The notes beneath the pieces were generated by a model that was not told the origin of the DNA, made no database searches, and worked only from the letters and a program-made list of their open reading frames with translations. Below, piece by piece: positions 63,691 through 64,000 of a stretch of 64,000 nucleotides of DNA. The position numbers were made by a program, and so were the translations under genes. The stretch's first letter is position 1, and every line of letters starts with the position of its first letter. The stretch is from contig NZ_PYGF01000001.1 in assembly GCF_003014575.1 (NCBI RefSeq), forward strand, positions 744,001-808,000. The letters run 5' to 3'. The stretch is from Cecembia rubra. GTDB lineage: Bacteria; Bacteroidota; Bacteroidia; Cytophagales; Cyclobacteriaceae.

Positions 63691-64000
63691 TTAAAATTCC
63701 AATTCAAATAGTTCAAGTGACTTTCCTATCCAATCCTCATTGGGAACAGCTCTAACCTTAGGAGGAATGCCAACAAACTCAAATTTTGCCTGCTGCTCGT
63801 ACCGGGTAGTGCTCATTTTGAAATTGTAACCCAATGGGGTCTTTACTGAAAAAACATTACCATATCCCTTGTAACCACCGGAATTATCACCATAAGTAAT
63901 GGCTTTTTTGCTCTGATGAGCAAGTAAAATAAAGTTTTCACAAGTGCTGGCACATCCGCGGTCCATGAGCACAACAATTTTTTCAGGCATTGAAGGCAAT
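63691..64000 (-). CDS. S41-family peptidase, C-terminal fragment (continues past the right edge)
   Basis: The last 102 codons of a leftward gene that is still open at the window edge. The segment VVLMDRGCASTCENFILL contains the S41 nucleophile region (Ser within ASTCENF, for the usual GxxSAGE), followed by TYGDNSGGYKGYG and a C-terminal strand region ending PNEDWIGKSLELFELEF. Family members are C-terminal-processing or tricorn-like proteases. The N-terminal domains are outside the window. Confidence 0.8.
   Translation of the reverse strand, partial: LPSMPEKIVVLMDRGCASTCENFILLAHQSKKAITYGDNSGGYKGYGNVFSVKTPLGYNFKMSTTRYEQQAKFEFVGIPPKVRAVPNEDWIGKSLELFELEF

Overview
The window looks like chromosomal DNA of a Bacteroidota bacterium, probably order Cytophagales and plausibly family Cyclobacteriaceae. 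The base composition is AT-rich, there is a SusC/SusD pair, SD-like leaders are mostly absent, there are many lipoproteins with a Cys within the first ~30 residues, and there is a large set of roughly 800-residue FtsX-type permeases. The genus is an inference; no rRNA is present.

Left part (1-16777): the N-terminal part of a tricorn-type protease runs off the left edge, followed by tRNA-Ile(CAU) with a terminator. Next come a HAD phosphatase and a site-2-protease-like membrane peptidase, a secreted esterase, a giant FG-GAP/ASPIC protein, a divergent FG-GAP lipoprotein and a SusC-SusD uptake pair. An 811-bp very AT-rich gap lies upstream of susC.

Centre (16778-49368): this is the most interesting part. 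It holds eight large FtsX/MacB-type permeases, two ABC ATPases, one TolC and one HlyD-type adaptor. At the right end are an NtrC-class sigma-54 response regulator and its membrane histidine kinase. Reading the gaps by eye, seven transcription units in this block begin with a sigma-54 type -24/-12 element (GG-N10-G, usually TGGCA at -24). Each has an inverted repeat of consensus TTTGTCCG-N4-CGGACAAA whose centre lies 79-81 bp upstream of the GG. In three loci an intrinsic terminator of the preceding gene sits between the inverted repeat and the promoter. The simplest reading is one local two-component sigma-54 regulon that controls a MacAB-TolC-like assembly with many alternative permeases. Embedded in the block, perhaps as passengers, are a methionine aminopeptidase, a GNAT enzyme, a RidA-like protein, a single-domain receiver and an SDR oxidoreductase.

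Right part (49411-64000): a mixed set of ordinary genes. It contains a GNAT enzyme, a TPR lipoprotein, two small cell-surface lipoproteins (one with a ZU5-like segment) and a Bor-family lipoprotein. Next are a PhnD-like binding protein beside a hemerythrin-domain protein, and an exported protein of unknown function directly ahead of an ApbE flavin transferase. The rest is a DUF4345-like membrane protein, a serine hydrolase with an outer-membrane-like protein, a membrane-bound LytTR regulator and an SH3-domain protein. The C-terminal end of an S41 protease is cut by the right edge.

Limits: all calls are from reading the sequence. No database search, profile search or folding program was run. 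Residue positions are approximate except where motifs were counted.
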